This document shows, piece after piece, positions 50,747 through 59,262 of a DNA stretch of 64,000 nucleotides (positions are counted from its first letter, which is position 1; each line of letters begins with the position of its first letter). The notes beneath the pieces are model-generated. The model was not told the DNA's origin. It made no database searches and saw only the letters and a list, made by a program, of their open reading frames with translations. The position numbers and the translations under genes are program-made. Source of the stretch: Paenibacillus sp. SY21-1. Lineage in GTDB: Bacteria; Bacillota; Bacilli; Paenibacillales; Paenibacillaceae. Location of the stretch: the NCBI RefSeq assembly GCF_005222705.1, contig NZ_STGF01000016.1:1-64000 (forward strand), written 5' to 3'.

Positions 50747-52678
50747 ATGACGGAACAAATCGCAAATCAATATTCGGCTGAACGCAAGTTCGGCACGGTT
50801 CATCAAACGCCAGATCCCTCCTCGCCGGTCTGGTTCCATAGTCAGGACATTAGCGATGCGGACGAGCCGCTGCTTGCTCCGCTTCTCAAGAACAGTTTTA
50901 ATTGCTGGGTTGAGGAAGCTTCCGCAATGACGCTTTTAAACGAGGGAACGTTTGTCTTGTGCAGCAAGTCGGGCCAGATGCTTGCGCTGTCCAATGACGG
51001 CATGGGCGGGCTTGGAGAAGCCTTATTGCACGAGGCTTGCGGACTGGCGCTTGAGGGGAAACAGACGGTACTTCGTGAAGACGCCGGTGTGCACGTGGCC
51101 GCGCTTCCGTTAGTCAGACGAAGCGACGGAGAAATATTTGCCGTATTGGTCAATATGTCGGTCGTCCGCCATACCGCCTCTGAGCTTGAAGCATGCGGAT
51201 TATACTTTAGAAGCTGGTTTTACCGGAAATTCGAAGAGCTGTATGTGCGCGATATGCTGCTCCAGCAGAGCAAAGCCGAGCAGGAGGCGAATCGCCGCGA
51301 GAGTCTGTATCTCGTTTCCAAGAGGCTGTACAATCAAATCGATGTCGCATCCGTGCTTTCCGAGCTCCTTTATAGTCTTGAACAGCTTTATCCAAGCTCG
51401 GAAGTGCAGCTCTATTTGTCTCAGGATCACTTGAATGGCGATCCGCGCGTCAAGCCGTTAATTTTCAAAAACGCAGAGCACGATATTGTTGCAAAGGCAT
51501 TTTTGAACGGGCAATCGGTGACGGAGCATGACCGGGAAGGCGCGATACGCCTGGCTGTACCGATGACCGGGAAACAGGCCGCTTACGGCGTGTTATGCAT
51601 GACGATTGGTCCCGGCAAGTGGGATGAGTCGGAGCTGCCGGCGTTTATGGTGCTGGCGGAGACGGCGGGCAGCGCATTCGAGAATGCGAAGCTGTACGAG
51701 CAGTCCAACCTGCTTATTAATGAGCTTAGACTTATTAACGAGCTAACGAAGCGGCTTAACCAGTCGTTGAAGCTGAAGGAAATTTTTCAATTTGCAACCT
51801 CTGAATTGCTTAGCGTATTTGAAGCGGATTTCTGCTGCGTGCTCCAGCTGAACAAGGAAAAGAATCAGTTTGTCGTCATGTCCAGCAATTTTCCTTCCTT
51901 GCTCAGCGAGCAATTTTCGCCGGAATACGGCTTTTGCGGAATGGTCTACCGCACGCGTGAGCCCATGATTATATCCGATTACTGGCATACGAGAGTCGTC
52001 ACATCGAAGCTGATGGACAGCTCAAGCTCGCGTTCGCTGATCGCCACTCCGATATTGGTGGACGGAGAGGTGGTAGGCGTCATACTCGTTACTCATAAAG
52101 CGCCGAACTATTTTTCCTACGACAACTACAAGCTGCTGCAAGTAATGAGTACGCATATCGGCCTTGCGGTAACGAACGCATCGCTTCACGCCGAGGTCAG
52201 GAGAATGGTCATTACGGACAATTTAACGGGACTGCACGCAAGGCACTACTTGGATGAGCAGATCCAGCGGCGCCAGCGCAAAGATCCGTACGGCTCGCTT
52301 ATTCTCGTTGACATCGATCATTTCAAGAAGGTGAACGATACGTATGGCCACCAGGTGGGGGATCAGATTCTCAAACAAGTGAGCGACATCATCTCGACCA
52401 CGATACGCAAAGGGGATATTCCGGCGAGGTGGGGCGGCGAGGAGCTGGCTGTCTATTTGCCGGGCATCCGCGCCGAGCAGGCCTTGCGTATTGCGGAACG
52501 GATCAGAGAGCATGTAGAGAATGAGACAAACCCTGTCGTTACCGTCTCCTGCGGCGTTTCCGAATGGACGTTCGAGGATGAGAAAGTCAGCGTGGAATCG
52601 TTATTCTACCGTGCGGATATGGCGCTGTATGAAGCGAAGAACAATGGACGCAACCGAATATTCGTTGGCCATACCTAA
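50747..52678 (+). CDS. GAF-domain diguanylate cyclase
   Basis: 643 residues. A divergent N-terminal sensor region (1 to about 165), then two GAF-like domains (about 185-330 and 340-480; the second has FCGMVYRTREPMIISDYW) and a GGDEF domain (about 490-640). The cyclase signature is intact: VDIDHFKKVNDTYGHQVGD, RWGGEELAVYLPG and an upstream product-inhibition site RKGD. It should make c-di-GMP. No EAL domain. Cytoplasmic, with no membrane segment. Divergent from rpsD; the gap 50540-50746 is AT-rich with no other gene. Confidence 0.92.
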   Translation: MTEQIANQYSAERKFGTVHQTPDPSSPVWFHSQDISDADEPLLAPLLKNSFNCWVEEASAMTLLNEGTFVLCSKSGQMLALSNDGMGGLGEALLHEACGLALEGKQTVLREDAGVHVAALPLVRRSDGEIFAVLVNMSVVRHTASELEACGLYFRSWFYRKFEELYVRDMLLQQSKAEQEANRRESLYLVSKRLYNQIDVASVLSELLYSLEQLYPSSEVQLYLSQDHLNGDPRVKPLIFKNAEHDIVAKAFLNGQSVTEHDREGAIRLAVPMTGKQAAYGVLCMTIGPGKWDESELPAFMVLAETAGSAFENAKLYEQSNLLINELRLINELTKRLNQSLKLKEIFQFATSELLSVFEADFCCVLQLNKEKNQFVVMSSNFPSLLSEQFSPEYGFCGMVYRTREPMIISDYWHTRVVTSKLMDSSSSRSLIATPILVDGEVVGVILVTHKAPNYFSYDNYKLLQVMSTHIGLAVTNASLHAEVRRMVITDNLTGLHARHYLDEQIQRRQRKDPYGSLILVDIDHFKKVNDTYGHQVGDQILKQVSDIISTTIRKGDIPARWGGEELAVYLPGIRAEQALRIAERIREHVENETNPVVTVSCGVSEWTFEDEKVSVESLFYRADMALYEAKNNGRNRIFVGHT

Positions 52679-52701
52679 GGGGATGGGCAGCGCAGCAGAG
52701 C

Positions 52702-52733
52702 AAAGGACGCCGCTGACGGCGTCCTTTCTTTTT
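52702..52733 (+). terminator. terminator after the diguanylate cyclase
   Basis: AAAGGACGCC and GGCGTCCTTT form a perfect 10-bp stem; CTTTTT follows. Confidence 0.8.
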
Positions 52734-52807
52734 GCCTTGTTTTCGCATAAGCCGGCAGCAGGTATGGGACGCTAACCGAAGGAGTACACCTGTGGAGGGA
52801 TGCTAAT

Positions 52808-53497
52808 ATGCGAAAAAACGGACTAGCGATTCTTATCGCGATGTCGATGCTTCTACCCTTGCTCGGCTGCGGCCAGCCCGGAGAAGGCAGAACGGCCGAG
52901 GAGTGGCTGTCCTTGGCCTACTCCGGTCTTGCGGCCAAAGACGAATACGGATTCAGCGGCTCCTTCAGCATGCGGACAGCAGATGGCGTTGCGTATCGTC
53001 CGCAAACGTTTGAAGGCAAGATCGCAGAGCATAATCAATTGACGCTGCAATCCGAGCATGGAAACCAGCCTCATTTTAATCCGGTTCAAGTGCTTGACAT
53101 GCTGCGTCAAGAGCATGCCGAAGTCAAGCTGGCGAAAGCCGCAAGACGCGATAAACAGATTACGCTGATTATCAAGCAAAAGGAAAAAGTTTCGACCGCA
53201 AGATGGAGCGGAAGACTGCGCGCAGAGCTGGCCGAGGTGGAGAACGAGAAGCTGCCGGGAGGCGCGGCGAGCCAGCGGGAGGAGATTGCGGACGAAATGA
53301 ACCGCGCCAAGCAGCAGCTTGAACAAATGCTGGACGGTATGCAAGCAAGCAGCTACTACGAGGTGGTCATTGACAGAGCCAGTTTGCTGCCTGTAACCAT
53401 GGAGGAAAATACGGATTTTCGCTATACCTACAAAGGCAGAGCTGTGTCCGAGTCTCGCCATACCAGCGTGAGGCTGCAATCGTTTGATGAAACCTGA
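52808..53497 (+). CDS. putative lipoprotein (229 residues)
   Basis: Signal peptide LAILIAMSMLLPLLGC with the lipobox LLGC, so the mature protein is anchored outside the membrane at Cys21. The rest is mixed beta and charged helix, with a coiled-coil-like stretch (EIADEMNRAKQQLEQMLDGM, about 160-180). The FSGSFSMRT and VVIDRASLLPVTMEENTDF blocks are reminiscent of outer-surface LolA/LppX-like lipid-binding folds, but I cannot name the family. GTGGAGGGA precedes the ATG. Confidence 0.7.
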   Translation: MRKNGLAILIAMSMLLPLLGCGQPGEGRTAEEWLSLAYSGLAAKDEYGFSGSFSMRTADGVAYRPQTFEGKIAEHNQLTLQSEHGNQPHFNPVQVLDMLRQEHAEVKLAKAARRDKQITLIIKQKEKVSTARWSGRLRAELAEVENEKLPGGAASQREEIADEMNRAKQQLEQMLDGMQASSYYEVVIDRASLLPVTMEENTDFRYTYKGRAVSESRHTSVRLQSFDET

Positions 53498-53587
53498 TCG
53501 GAGACTATCCAGATGCAGCCAGGCGTGGTAGGATGAACGGGAATGGATGATAGGCCGAAGTGAGGGCCAGGAGAAGGAGGAGTAGCC

Positions 53588-54703
53588 ATGCGAGACCAGC
53601 GACTACAGCAGCTTGCCCGCAATTTGGTGCACTATTCGATTGACGTTCAACCAGGAGAAAATGTTCTGATCGATATGATCGGCACGGAGCGCGAGTTGGC
53701 AAAATGTTTGATTGAGGAGGTTGCGCGTCGCGGCGGCAGGCCATTTGTCGAAACCAGCGATCGTTCCGTCCTGCGAACGCTACTCTTGCATGCAACCAAG
53801 GAGCAGATTGAGCTATGGGCAAAACTGGATCTGGAGCGTATGAAGCAAATGCATGCCTATATCGGCGTTCGCTCAGGAGATAACGTCAATGAATTGGCAG
53901 GCGTGCCAGACGCCAATATGCGATTGTATGAGCAGCTATATCGCAATCCGATTCATTTGGAGCAACGCGTCAAAAAGACCAAATGGGTCGTGCTCCGTTA
54001 TCCAAACGCATCAATGGCGCAGCTTGCGCAAATGAGCACCGAGACGTTTGAGGATTTTTATTTCGACGTGTGCAACCTGGATTATGCGAAGATGGATCAA
54101 GCGATGGACCCGCTGCAGGCGCTCATGAACCGCACGGACAAGGTAAGAATCGTGTCTCCGGGTACGGATTTGTCCTTTTCCATTAAAAATATCGGCTCCA
54201 AAAAATGCTCAGGTCGCCGCAATATCCCTGATGGCGAAGTATTCACGGCACCGGTGCGCGACTCCGTTCAGGGAACAATCGCTTACAATGCGCCAAGCGT
54301 CTATTCCGGGGTCACGTTCCAAAACATCGTATTGACGTTTAAGGACGGCAAAATCGTCAAGGCGGAGAGCAATGATACGAAGCGCCTGAACGAGATTTTG
54401 GATATGGACGAAGGGGCAAGGTATATCGGTGAGTTTGCGATCGGCTTTAATCCGCATATTTTGCATCCGATGAACGATATTCTGTTTGATGAAAAAATTG
54501 CCGGCAGCCTTCATTTTACGCCTGGTCAAGCCTACGAGGACACGGATAACGGCAACCGCTCGTCCATTCATTGGGATCTGGTGCTGATCCAGCGTCCGGA
54601 GTACGGAGGCGGGGACATTTACTTCGACGATGCGCTTATTCGCAAGGATGGCTTATTTGTTCTGCCCGAGCTTGAAGGCTTGAATCCCGATCGCTTGAAT
54701 TAA
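53588..54703 (+). CDS. ampS: M29 family aminopeptidase
   Basis: 371 residues. Metallo-aminopeptidase of the thermophilic AmpS/AmpT group. Conserved blocks: NLVHYSIDVQPGENVLIDM, IPDGEVFTAPVRDSVQGTI (Glu ligand), EFAIGFNPHI, then DEKIAGSLHFTPGQAY and SSIHWDLVLI with the C-terminal metal ligands (Glu, His, Asp). Cytoplasmic peptide turnover. AGAAGGAGGAGTAG precedes the ATG. It lies 90 bases after the lipoprotein gene and could be in the same operon. Confidence 0.92.
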   Translation: MRDQRLQQLARNLVHYSIDVQPGENVLIDMIGTERELAKCLIEEVARRGGRPFVETSDRSVLRTLLLHATKEQIELWAKLDLERMKQMHAYIGVRSGDNVNELAGVPDANMRLYEQLYRNPIHLEQRVKKTKWVVLRYPNASMAQLAQMSTETFEDFYFDVCNLDYAKMDQAMDPLQALMNRTDKVRIVSPGTDLSFSIKNIGSKKCSGRRNIPDGEVFTAPVRDSVQGTIAYNAPSVYSGVTFQNIVLTFKDGKIVKAESNDTKRLNEILDMDEGARYIGEFAIGFNPHILHPMNDILFDEKIAGSLHFTPGQAYEDTDNGNRSSIHWDLVLIQRPEYGGGDIYFDDALIRKDGLFVLPELEGLNPDRLN

Positions 54704-54763
54704 CAAAATAAGGGTGATTAGGCAGCTTTCATTTGGAAAATAAAGCGTTTTTCATTTTCCCTC

Positions 54764-54792
54764 TTGATGGATGCAGGGTTTCGGGTTATCAT
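54764..54792 (+). promoter_or_regulatory. promoter of the HPr-like gene
   Basis: TTGATG (54764-54769), 17 nt, TATCAT (54787-54792), about 44 bases before the start codon. Confidence 0.5.
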
Positions 54793-54835
54793 GTTGTCAA
54801 AGGTAAGCTTTACTAAAAATGTGGAGGGATCACCC

Positions 54836-55078
54836 ATGTCCAATAATGCAGCTATTGTAGAAATTTCCCAAACGGCTAGTCAATTCTCGTCTTCCATCGT
54901 TCTCCAAGCCGAAAGCAAATACATCGACGTCAAAAGCATTCTCGGACTGTTCACAACGCTTGTGGGTGGCCATTCGTATGAATTGCACGTTCACGGTCCT
55001 GATGCCGAAGAAGCCAAGAAGGCAATGGCTGACGTATTTGCCAAGCATAACCTGAACGTTACCGTAATCTCCGACTAA
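54836..55078 (+). CDS. HPr-like protein lacking the phosphorylatable histidine
   Basis: 80 residues. From residue 11 on it follows HPr and Crh: QTASQFSSSIVLQAESKYID, then VKSILGLFTTLV with Ser34 at the place of HPr Ser46, and HVHGPDAEEAKKAMADVF. The N-terminus MSNNAAIVEIS replaces the HARPA loop, so His15 is missing and the first beta-strand is shortened. It cannot take phosphate from EI, but HPr kinase could in principle modify the serine, as with Crh. GGAGGGA precedes ATG 54836. Single gene with own promoter and terminator. Confidence 0.8.
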   Translation: MSNNAAIVEISQTASQFSSSIVLQAESKYIDVKSILGLFTTLVGGHSYELHVHGPDAEEAKKAMADVFAKHNLNVTVISD

Positions 55079-55102
55079 TCATCACACTTGAACATGCAAG
55101 GG

Positions 55103-55133
55103 AGCGCTTCTTCATCAATGAAGAAGCGCTTTT
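55103..55133 (+). terminator. terminator after the HPr-like gene
   Basis: AGCGCTTCTTCA and TGAAGAAGCGCT form a perfect 12-bp stem around TCAA. Confidence 0.8.
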
Positions 55134-55217
55134 GAGTTTTGTCCTTGTATAATCCCTCTTTTTCGTCTAATATAAAGGTTATAGAAGACGGCGGATACGC
55201 GCACAGGGGGGAAAACG

Positions 55218-55505
55218 ATGTCTTCACCGGAAATTACGGTCCAGTTGCATGATAAAGCGCTTCGTCTCCTTCAGGAAGATGCGAGTAAAATAGAAAACTT
55301 GATCGAGGTTCAGATGGGCAACCTGACGACTCGTCAATGTCCGCTGTACGAGGAAGTATTGGATACACAGATGTACGGTTTCTCGCGTGAGATCGACTTT
55401 GCTGTTCGTGCAGGCTTGATTGCCGATACGGTTGGCAGGGAACTTGTAAGCAGGCTGGAGAGAAATCTGGCTTTGCTATATGAAGCGCTGGAGAGAAAAA
55501 GGTAG
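55218..55505 (+). CDS. ylaN: YlaN family protein
   Basis: 95 residues. LLQEDASKIENLIEVQMGNL, CPLYEEVLDTQMYGFSREID and FAVRAGLIADTVGRELV match B. subtilis YlaN (DUF1507) almost block for block. The protein is all helical and has been linked to iron homeostasis through Fur in Bacillus and Staphylococcus. ftsW lies nearby, as in B. subtilis, but here it is separated and on the other strand. GGGGGGA precedes the ATG. Confidence 0.92.
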   Translation: MSSPEITVQLHDKALRLLQEDASKIENLIEVQMGNLTTRQCPLYEEVLDTQMYGFSREIDFAVRAGLIADTVGRELVSRLERNLALLYEALERKR

Positions 55506-55532
55506 GCTCTGAATAGAGCCTGCTTTTTTTTT
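55504..55532 (+). terminator. terminator of ylaN
   Basis: AGGCTCT-GAAT-AGAGCCT followed by nine Ts; the stem begins at the stop codon. Confidence 0.8.
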
Positions 55533-55621
55533 GCAAAAGAAAGGTTATTATGTTGCTGCCTAAACATCTCGGGATGTAACGCGCTGCGCCGTCCTTTGGC
55601 AGCGCAGCTGCTTTACCCTGG

Positions 55622-56680
55622 TTAGACAAGATAGAACGCAAATCCAAGAATAACGTAGACCATCAGCAGCAGGACACCTTCATACCAGTTCGTTCGACCG
55701 TCTCGCGACACCGATTTTGCAATAAATACGGATACGCCGATTGCAGTCAATTCAATTGGGGTAAATATAATGTCCATGGTGTTTCCCATTAATGCGCTGA
55801 CGAGAATAAGCACCGGCGCAACGAAAAGCGCGATTTGCAGACTGCTGCCAATTGCGATTTCAACGGCGGCTCCGATTTTGTTCTTGAGGGCGAGCATGAC
55901 AGCTGCGCTGTGCTCTGCCGCATTGCCGATGATGGCGATGACAAATGCGCCGATAAACAGCTCGGAGAGGCCGAATTTGGCGCTAAAGGCGTCCAGCGTA
56001 TGGACAAGCCACTCGCTTACGAGAGCGACCATAACGGTCGCTGCAAGCAGGTACAGCACGGATCGGCCTTTGGACCAAGCAGGCTGTTCCCCGTGGTCAC
56101 CGCCAGTTCGTTCATCGGCGAGCATATCTTTATGCGTAATCATGGAAAAAATAAGCCAAAGCGCGTAGGAGACGATAAGAATTGCGGCAACGGCGAGACT
56201 AAGAAAGCGATCCTTGTCAAAGGAGAAGTGCTCGGTCACGACGAACACGGCAGGCACGAACAAGCCGATTACCGCAAGCACCATTAAGGTGGCATTATGA
56301 TCGGCAAGCCGCCCGTTGAAGGTTTGCTCCTTGTATTTAAGTCCCCCCAGCAAAACGCTTAGTCCAAGCACTAACAGGAGGTTGCCGATTATCGCGCCGG
56401 TGAGACTAGCTTTAACGGTAGCAAACTGCTGCTCCCGAATGAGGAAAAAAGCGATAATCAGCTCGGCGGCATTTCCGAAGGTGGCGTTCAGGAATCCGCC
56501 GAGTCGTTGTCCGGCGTAGTGGGCGACGTTTTCTGTCGCTTTTCCAAGAAAGCCCGCCACAAAAATAATCGCAATCGCAGACAGAACAAATTGCAGCGTA
56601 TTATCCCAGTGCAGAAAGTGGCCCGCGCCGCTCAACGCAAATGCTGCCGCAAGTCCCGCGAAAAACAGCTTTTGCTTCAT
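55622..56680 (-). CDS. calcium/proton exchanger (CaxA/YfkE type)
   Basis: 352 residues and ten to eleven membrane helices in two inverted halves. The two alpha-repeats carry the cation-binding acidic residues: FGNAAELIIAFFLIRE (first) and IGNAAEHSAAVMLALKNKIG (second). This is the CAX signature. Exports Ca2+ (or other divalent cations) in exchange for protons. GAGGTGATGCT precedes the ATG. Convergent with ylaN. Confidence 0.93.
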   Translation of the reverse strand: MKQKLFFAGLAAAFALSGAGHFLHWDNTLQFVLSAIAIIFVAGFLGKATENVAHYAGQRLGGFLNATFGNAAELIIAFFLIREQQFATVKASLTGAIIGNLLLVLGLSVLLGGLKYKEQTFNGRLADHNATLMVLAVIGLFVPAVFVVTEHFSFDKDRFLSLAVAAILIVSYALWLIFSMITHKDMLADERTGGDHGEQPAWSKGRSVLYLLAATVMVALVSEWLVHTLDAFSAKFGLSELFIGAFVIAIIGNAAEHSAAVMLALKNKIGAAVEIAIGSSLQIALFVAPVLILVSALMGNTMDIIFTPIELTAIGVSVFIAKSVSRDGRTNWYEGVLLLMVYVILGFAFYLV

Positions 56681-56855
56681 AGCATCACCTCATCGATCGA
56701 TTATTCGTATGGCATATTCCACATAGCAGGAACGAATTCGACAATATTCAAAACGAATAAAGAAAAATCACGACATCGTCCGTCACCTCTTCTTGCTTCA
56801 CGTCCTGCCATCTATTACAATAGGCATATATGGCATAAAACGAGGAGTGAGTCTG

Positions 56856-57239
56856 ATGAACGAAGAACTTCAAACCGGCCTGATCCGTATTTCTGATGAT
56901 GTCGTAGCAACGATAGCTGGGCTCGCAGCGCTTGAAACACCCGGTATAGCAGCCATGTCAGGCGGCATATCCGAAGGACTCGCCAAAAGGCTGAGCGGCA
57001 AAAACGTACAAAAGGGCATTTCCGTAGAAGTTGGACAGCTGGAGGCGGCTATCGATCTACGTATTATTGTCCATTATGGAATTCCCATTCAGGAAGTTTG
57101 CCGGCAGTTGCAGCTCAATGTACGTGAATCGGTTGAGAATATGACAGGATTGAATGTAGTGGAAGTAAATGTGAAAGTTGAAGGCGTAGCCTTCAAGGAA
57201 GAGGAAACAGAAGAGCAGGTGCCGCAGCGCTTGAAATAG
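56856..57239 (+). CDS. Asp23/Gls24 family envelope stress protein
   Basis: 127 residues. GLIRISDDVVATIAGLAALE, GIAAMSGGISEGLAKRL, KGISVEVGQLEAAIDLRIIV, then VRESVENMTGLNVVEVNVKV are the Asp23 blocks. These proteins form a membrane-near meshwork tied to envelope stress. The family often sits as a pair; here there is one copy without AmaP. ATG 56856 has GAGGAGTGAG upstream; the frame extends to 56793 without a site. Divergent from the cation exchanger. Confidence 0.9.
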   Translation: MNEELQTGLIRISDDVVATIAGLAALETPGIAAMSGGISEGLAKRLSGKNVQKGISVEVGQLEAAIDLRIIVHYGIPIQEVCRQLQLNVRESVENMTGLNVVEVNVKVEGVAFKEEETEEQVPQRLK

Positions 57240-57337
57240 GCAGAGCGATGCCCGGCTTTAGCGCATCAAGCTAACGCTTGCTGAACACATGCATGTCATT
57301 CGAACTTACGTTAGGACACCACGATGTATAGATGATT

Positions 57338-57386
57338 AAAGGCGCCCGGACAGAAAGCATAAGCTTTTGTCCGGGCGCCTTTTTTC
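57338..57386. terminator. bidirectional terminator between the Asp23 gene and ftsW
   Basis: AAAGGCGCCCGGACA and TGTCCGGGCGCCTTT (15 bp, perfect) with a further inner stem AAAGC-ATAA-GCTTT. A- and T-runs at both ends. Confidence 0.9.
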
Positions 57387-57388
57387 TT

Positions 57389-58603
57389 TTAACTGCGTAT
57401 ACTGATAACCCGATTGGCCGACGTTCCCGTCTGCTCGTCGCGTGCCGTACGCTTGGAGGGCTCTACTCGGTTTGCCTCGCGCGATATGCTGAGCAGCACG
57501 CCCATGGAAATGAGCGAGAAGAGCAGGGAGGACCCCCCATAGCTGATAAACGGCAGCGTGACCCCGGTAAGCGGAATGGTGGAGGTAACGCCTCCAATGT
57601 TGACAAACGTCTGAATGGCGAATAATCCGACAATTCCTACGCCGACAACAGTCCCATACGTATCCGGGCAACGCAGGGCGACGATAAGCCCGCGCCACAA
57701 AAAGAAAAGGAAAAACAATAAAAACAGGGCGCTTCCGATAAAGCCGAACTCTTCGCCAATAACGGCAAAAATAAAGTCGTTATACGGGTATTGCAAATAA
57801 TGAAGCTTCTGAACGCCTTCTCCGAAGCCCGCTCCGCTGAATCCGCCGTGGCCGAACGCCTGCAAAGAGGAGATCAAATGCCAGCCCGAATTCTGGGGAT
57901 CTTTGAGCGGATCAAGGAAAATGGTAAGCCTGTCAAACCGGTAGGCCCAGGCGTCTCTGACCTTTTCCGATACAGCGAGCGCAAGACTCAACACGACGCC
58001 TAGGAAAATCGAGATGAGTGTGCCAGAGGCGACAAACTGCTTCAGATTGGCGCCGCCCGCCAGAATCATGACCGTAGCGCTCGCGGCCAGCACGAGGCAG
58101 GAGCCCAAATCAGGCTGCAGCATTATGAGTCCGCAGACAAAGCCGATAATAACGATTACCGGCAAAAGTCCCTTTTTGAAGCTGCGGAATTTTTCACCCT
58201 TTTTAGCGATTAATGCGCCCAGGTATAGAATAATGGCCAGCTTGGCCGGCTCGGTAGGCTGGATGCCAAGGCTTCCGATGCCGAACCAGCTTCTTGCCCC
58301 ATTCCGTTCTACGCCGATAAGCGGCACAAGCAGCAGCATTATAATTACCGGGATGAAAAACAACACAAAGTAGCGCCTAAATACGGTATAACGGATGTTC
58401 ATCGTAATGAACATGACGGTAATGCCAAGACAAGCCCAAATGAATTGCAGCTTCGTAAAATGCAAGGCATCATTAAACGCGACTACCGCTACGCTCGAGC
58501 TTGCGCTGAATACCATGACAAGACCGAAGCCGACAAGCAGAAGCGTTAGAATCAGAAGCAGAAAGTCAGGTCTCCCACGGCTGCCGTTCTGCGGAGCTTT
58601 CAT
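57389..58603 (-). CDS. ftsW: FtsW (SEDS cell division glycosyltransferase)
   Basis: 404 residues and ten membrane helices. SEDS hallmarks: RYFVLFFIPVIIM, GARSWFGIGSLGIQPTEPAK, MLQPDLGS, then GFGEGVQKLHYLQYPYNDF and IFAVIGEEFGFIG with the catalytic Asp in the YND, and LTGVTLPFISYGGSSLL. Polymerises septal glycan with a class B PBP. The position beside ylaN supports ftsW over spoVE or rodA. AAGGGG precedes the ATG. The hydrophilic C-terminal tail is about 35 residues. Confidence 0.93.
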   Translation of the reverse strand: MKAPQNGSRGRPDFLLLILTLLLVGFGLVMVFSASSSVAVVAFNDALHFTKLQFIWACLGITVMFITMNIRYTVFRRYFVLFFIPVIIMLLLVPLIGVERNGARSWFGIGSLGIQPTEPAKLAIILYLGALIAKKGEKFRSFKKGLLPVIVIIGFVCGLIMLQPDLGSCLVLAASATVMILAGGANLKQFVASGTLISIFLGVVLSLALAVSEKVRDAWAYRFDRLTIFLDPLKDPQNSGWHLISSLQAFGHGGFSGAGFGEGVQKLHYLQYPYNDFIFAVIGEEFGFIGSALFLLFFLFFLWRGLIVALRCPDTYGTVVGVGIVGLFAIQTFVNIGGVTSTIPLTGVTLPFISYGGSSLLFSLISMGVLLSISREANRVEPSKRTARDEQTGTSANRVISIRS

Positions 58604-58613
58604 AAGCAGCCCC

Positions 58614-58958
58614 TTACACTAGCAGCTGTTTGAGTTGTTGAAGTTTTTTGTTGGCAATGTCCATAAGCTGATGCGGGACAGGCGATTCATATTCGAGCCC
58701 GTGCGGGAATGTAGCCCGTCCGATGTAGATGGATTCAATCGCCAGCACGGCATGCGGAGATTCAAGCTTCCCTTCCACGGCGCGTGTTGCAATTCTCAAA
58801 AAATATTCGAAACCGCTTGCTTTGTCTTCCAGCTTTAAATCGTATGTAGCACGATAGTATTCCCATTGCCACCTGACAAAACCAAGCTTCTCGGTAGATT
58901 CGTCTAAGTGGTCAAGTTCGCTTTTAACACCGTTCAGTCCGGTATTCTCAATAATCAT
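58614..58958 (-). CDS. YugN-like family protein
   Basis: 114 residues. FVRWQWEYYRATYDLKLED, FEYFLRIATRAVEGKLE, IGRATFPHGLEYESPVPH are the YugN blocks (W-x-Y, YD, LR-x-x-A, P-H-G-x-E-Y). Single-domain cytoplasmic protein with no known role. ATG 58958 follows GGGGGG by seven bases; a further hairpin-type repeat abuts this site. It ends ten bases before ftsW, on the same strand, so it may lead the ftsW transcript. Confidence 0.82.
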   Translation of the reverse strand: MIIENTGLNGVKSELDHLDESTEKLGFVRWQWEYYRATYDLKLEDKASGFEYFLRIATRAVEGKLESPHAVLAIESIYIGRATFPHGLEYESPVPHQLMDIANKKLQQLKQLLV

Positions 58959-58971
58959 GGCAGTTCCCCCC

Positions 58972-58992
58972 AAAGGTTTTGTGAAGCAATCC
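58972..58992. repeat. degenerate copy of the RBS-adjacent hairpin repeat
   Basis: AAAGGTTTTGTGAAGCAATCC resembles AAAGGTTTGCGAAGCAAACCT at 41021-41040 and lies at the same place, just upstream of the ribosome binding site of a minus-strand gene. The 58974-59262 gap otherwise shows only a weak hairpin (GTCTTCTGC... /...GAAGAC). Confidence 0.4.
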
Positions 58993-59262
58993 GTCTTCTG
59001 CAGAAGAAGTCTTCGCTCAAGAAGACAGAGTTGTACATTCTTTAATCATGATAGTATGTTTCCCCAGCAAGCGCAAGCTTTACTCCCGTTATCGGCTCGT
59101 AACGCGGAAGGAATTTGCCAGATGAAAGGAATTTCGGACTCTGCGCTTGGCTAGGCTTCCTATAGTCCGCGGAAATCTGTTACACTAGATGGAATCGGTA
59201 GTTACATCGCAGAGCGACTCCGAACGGGGCAGTCTGTACATCTGCAAAAGGGAGGTAGCGAA

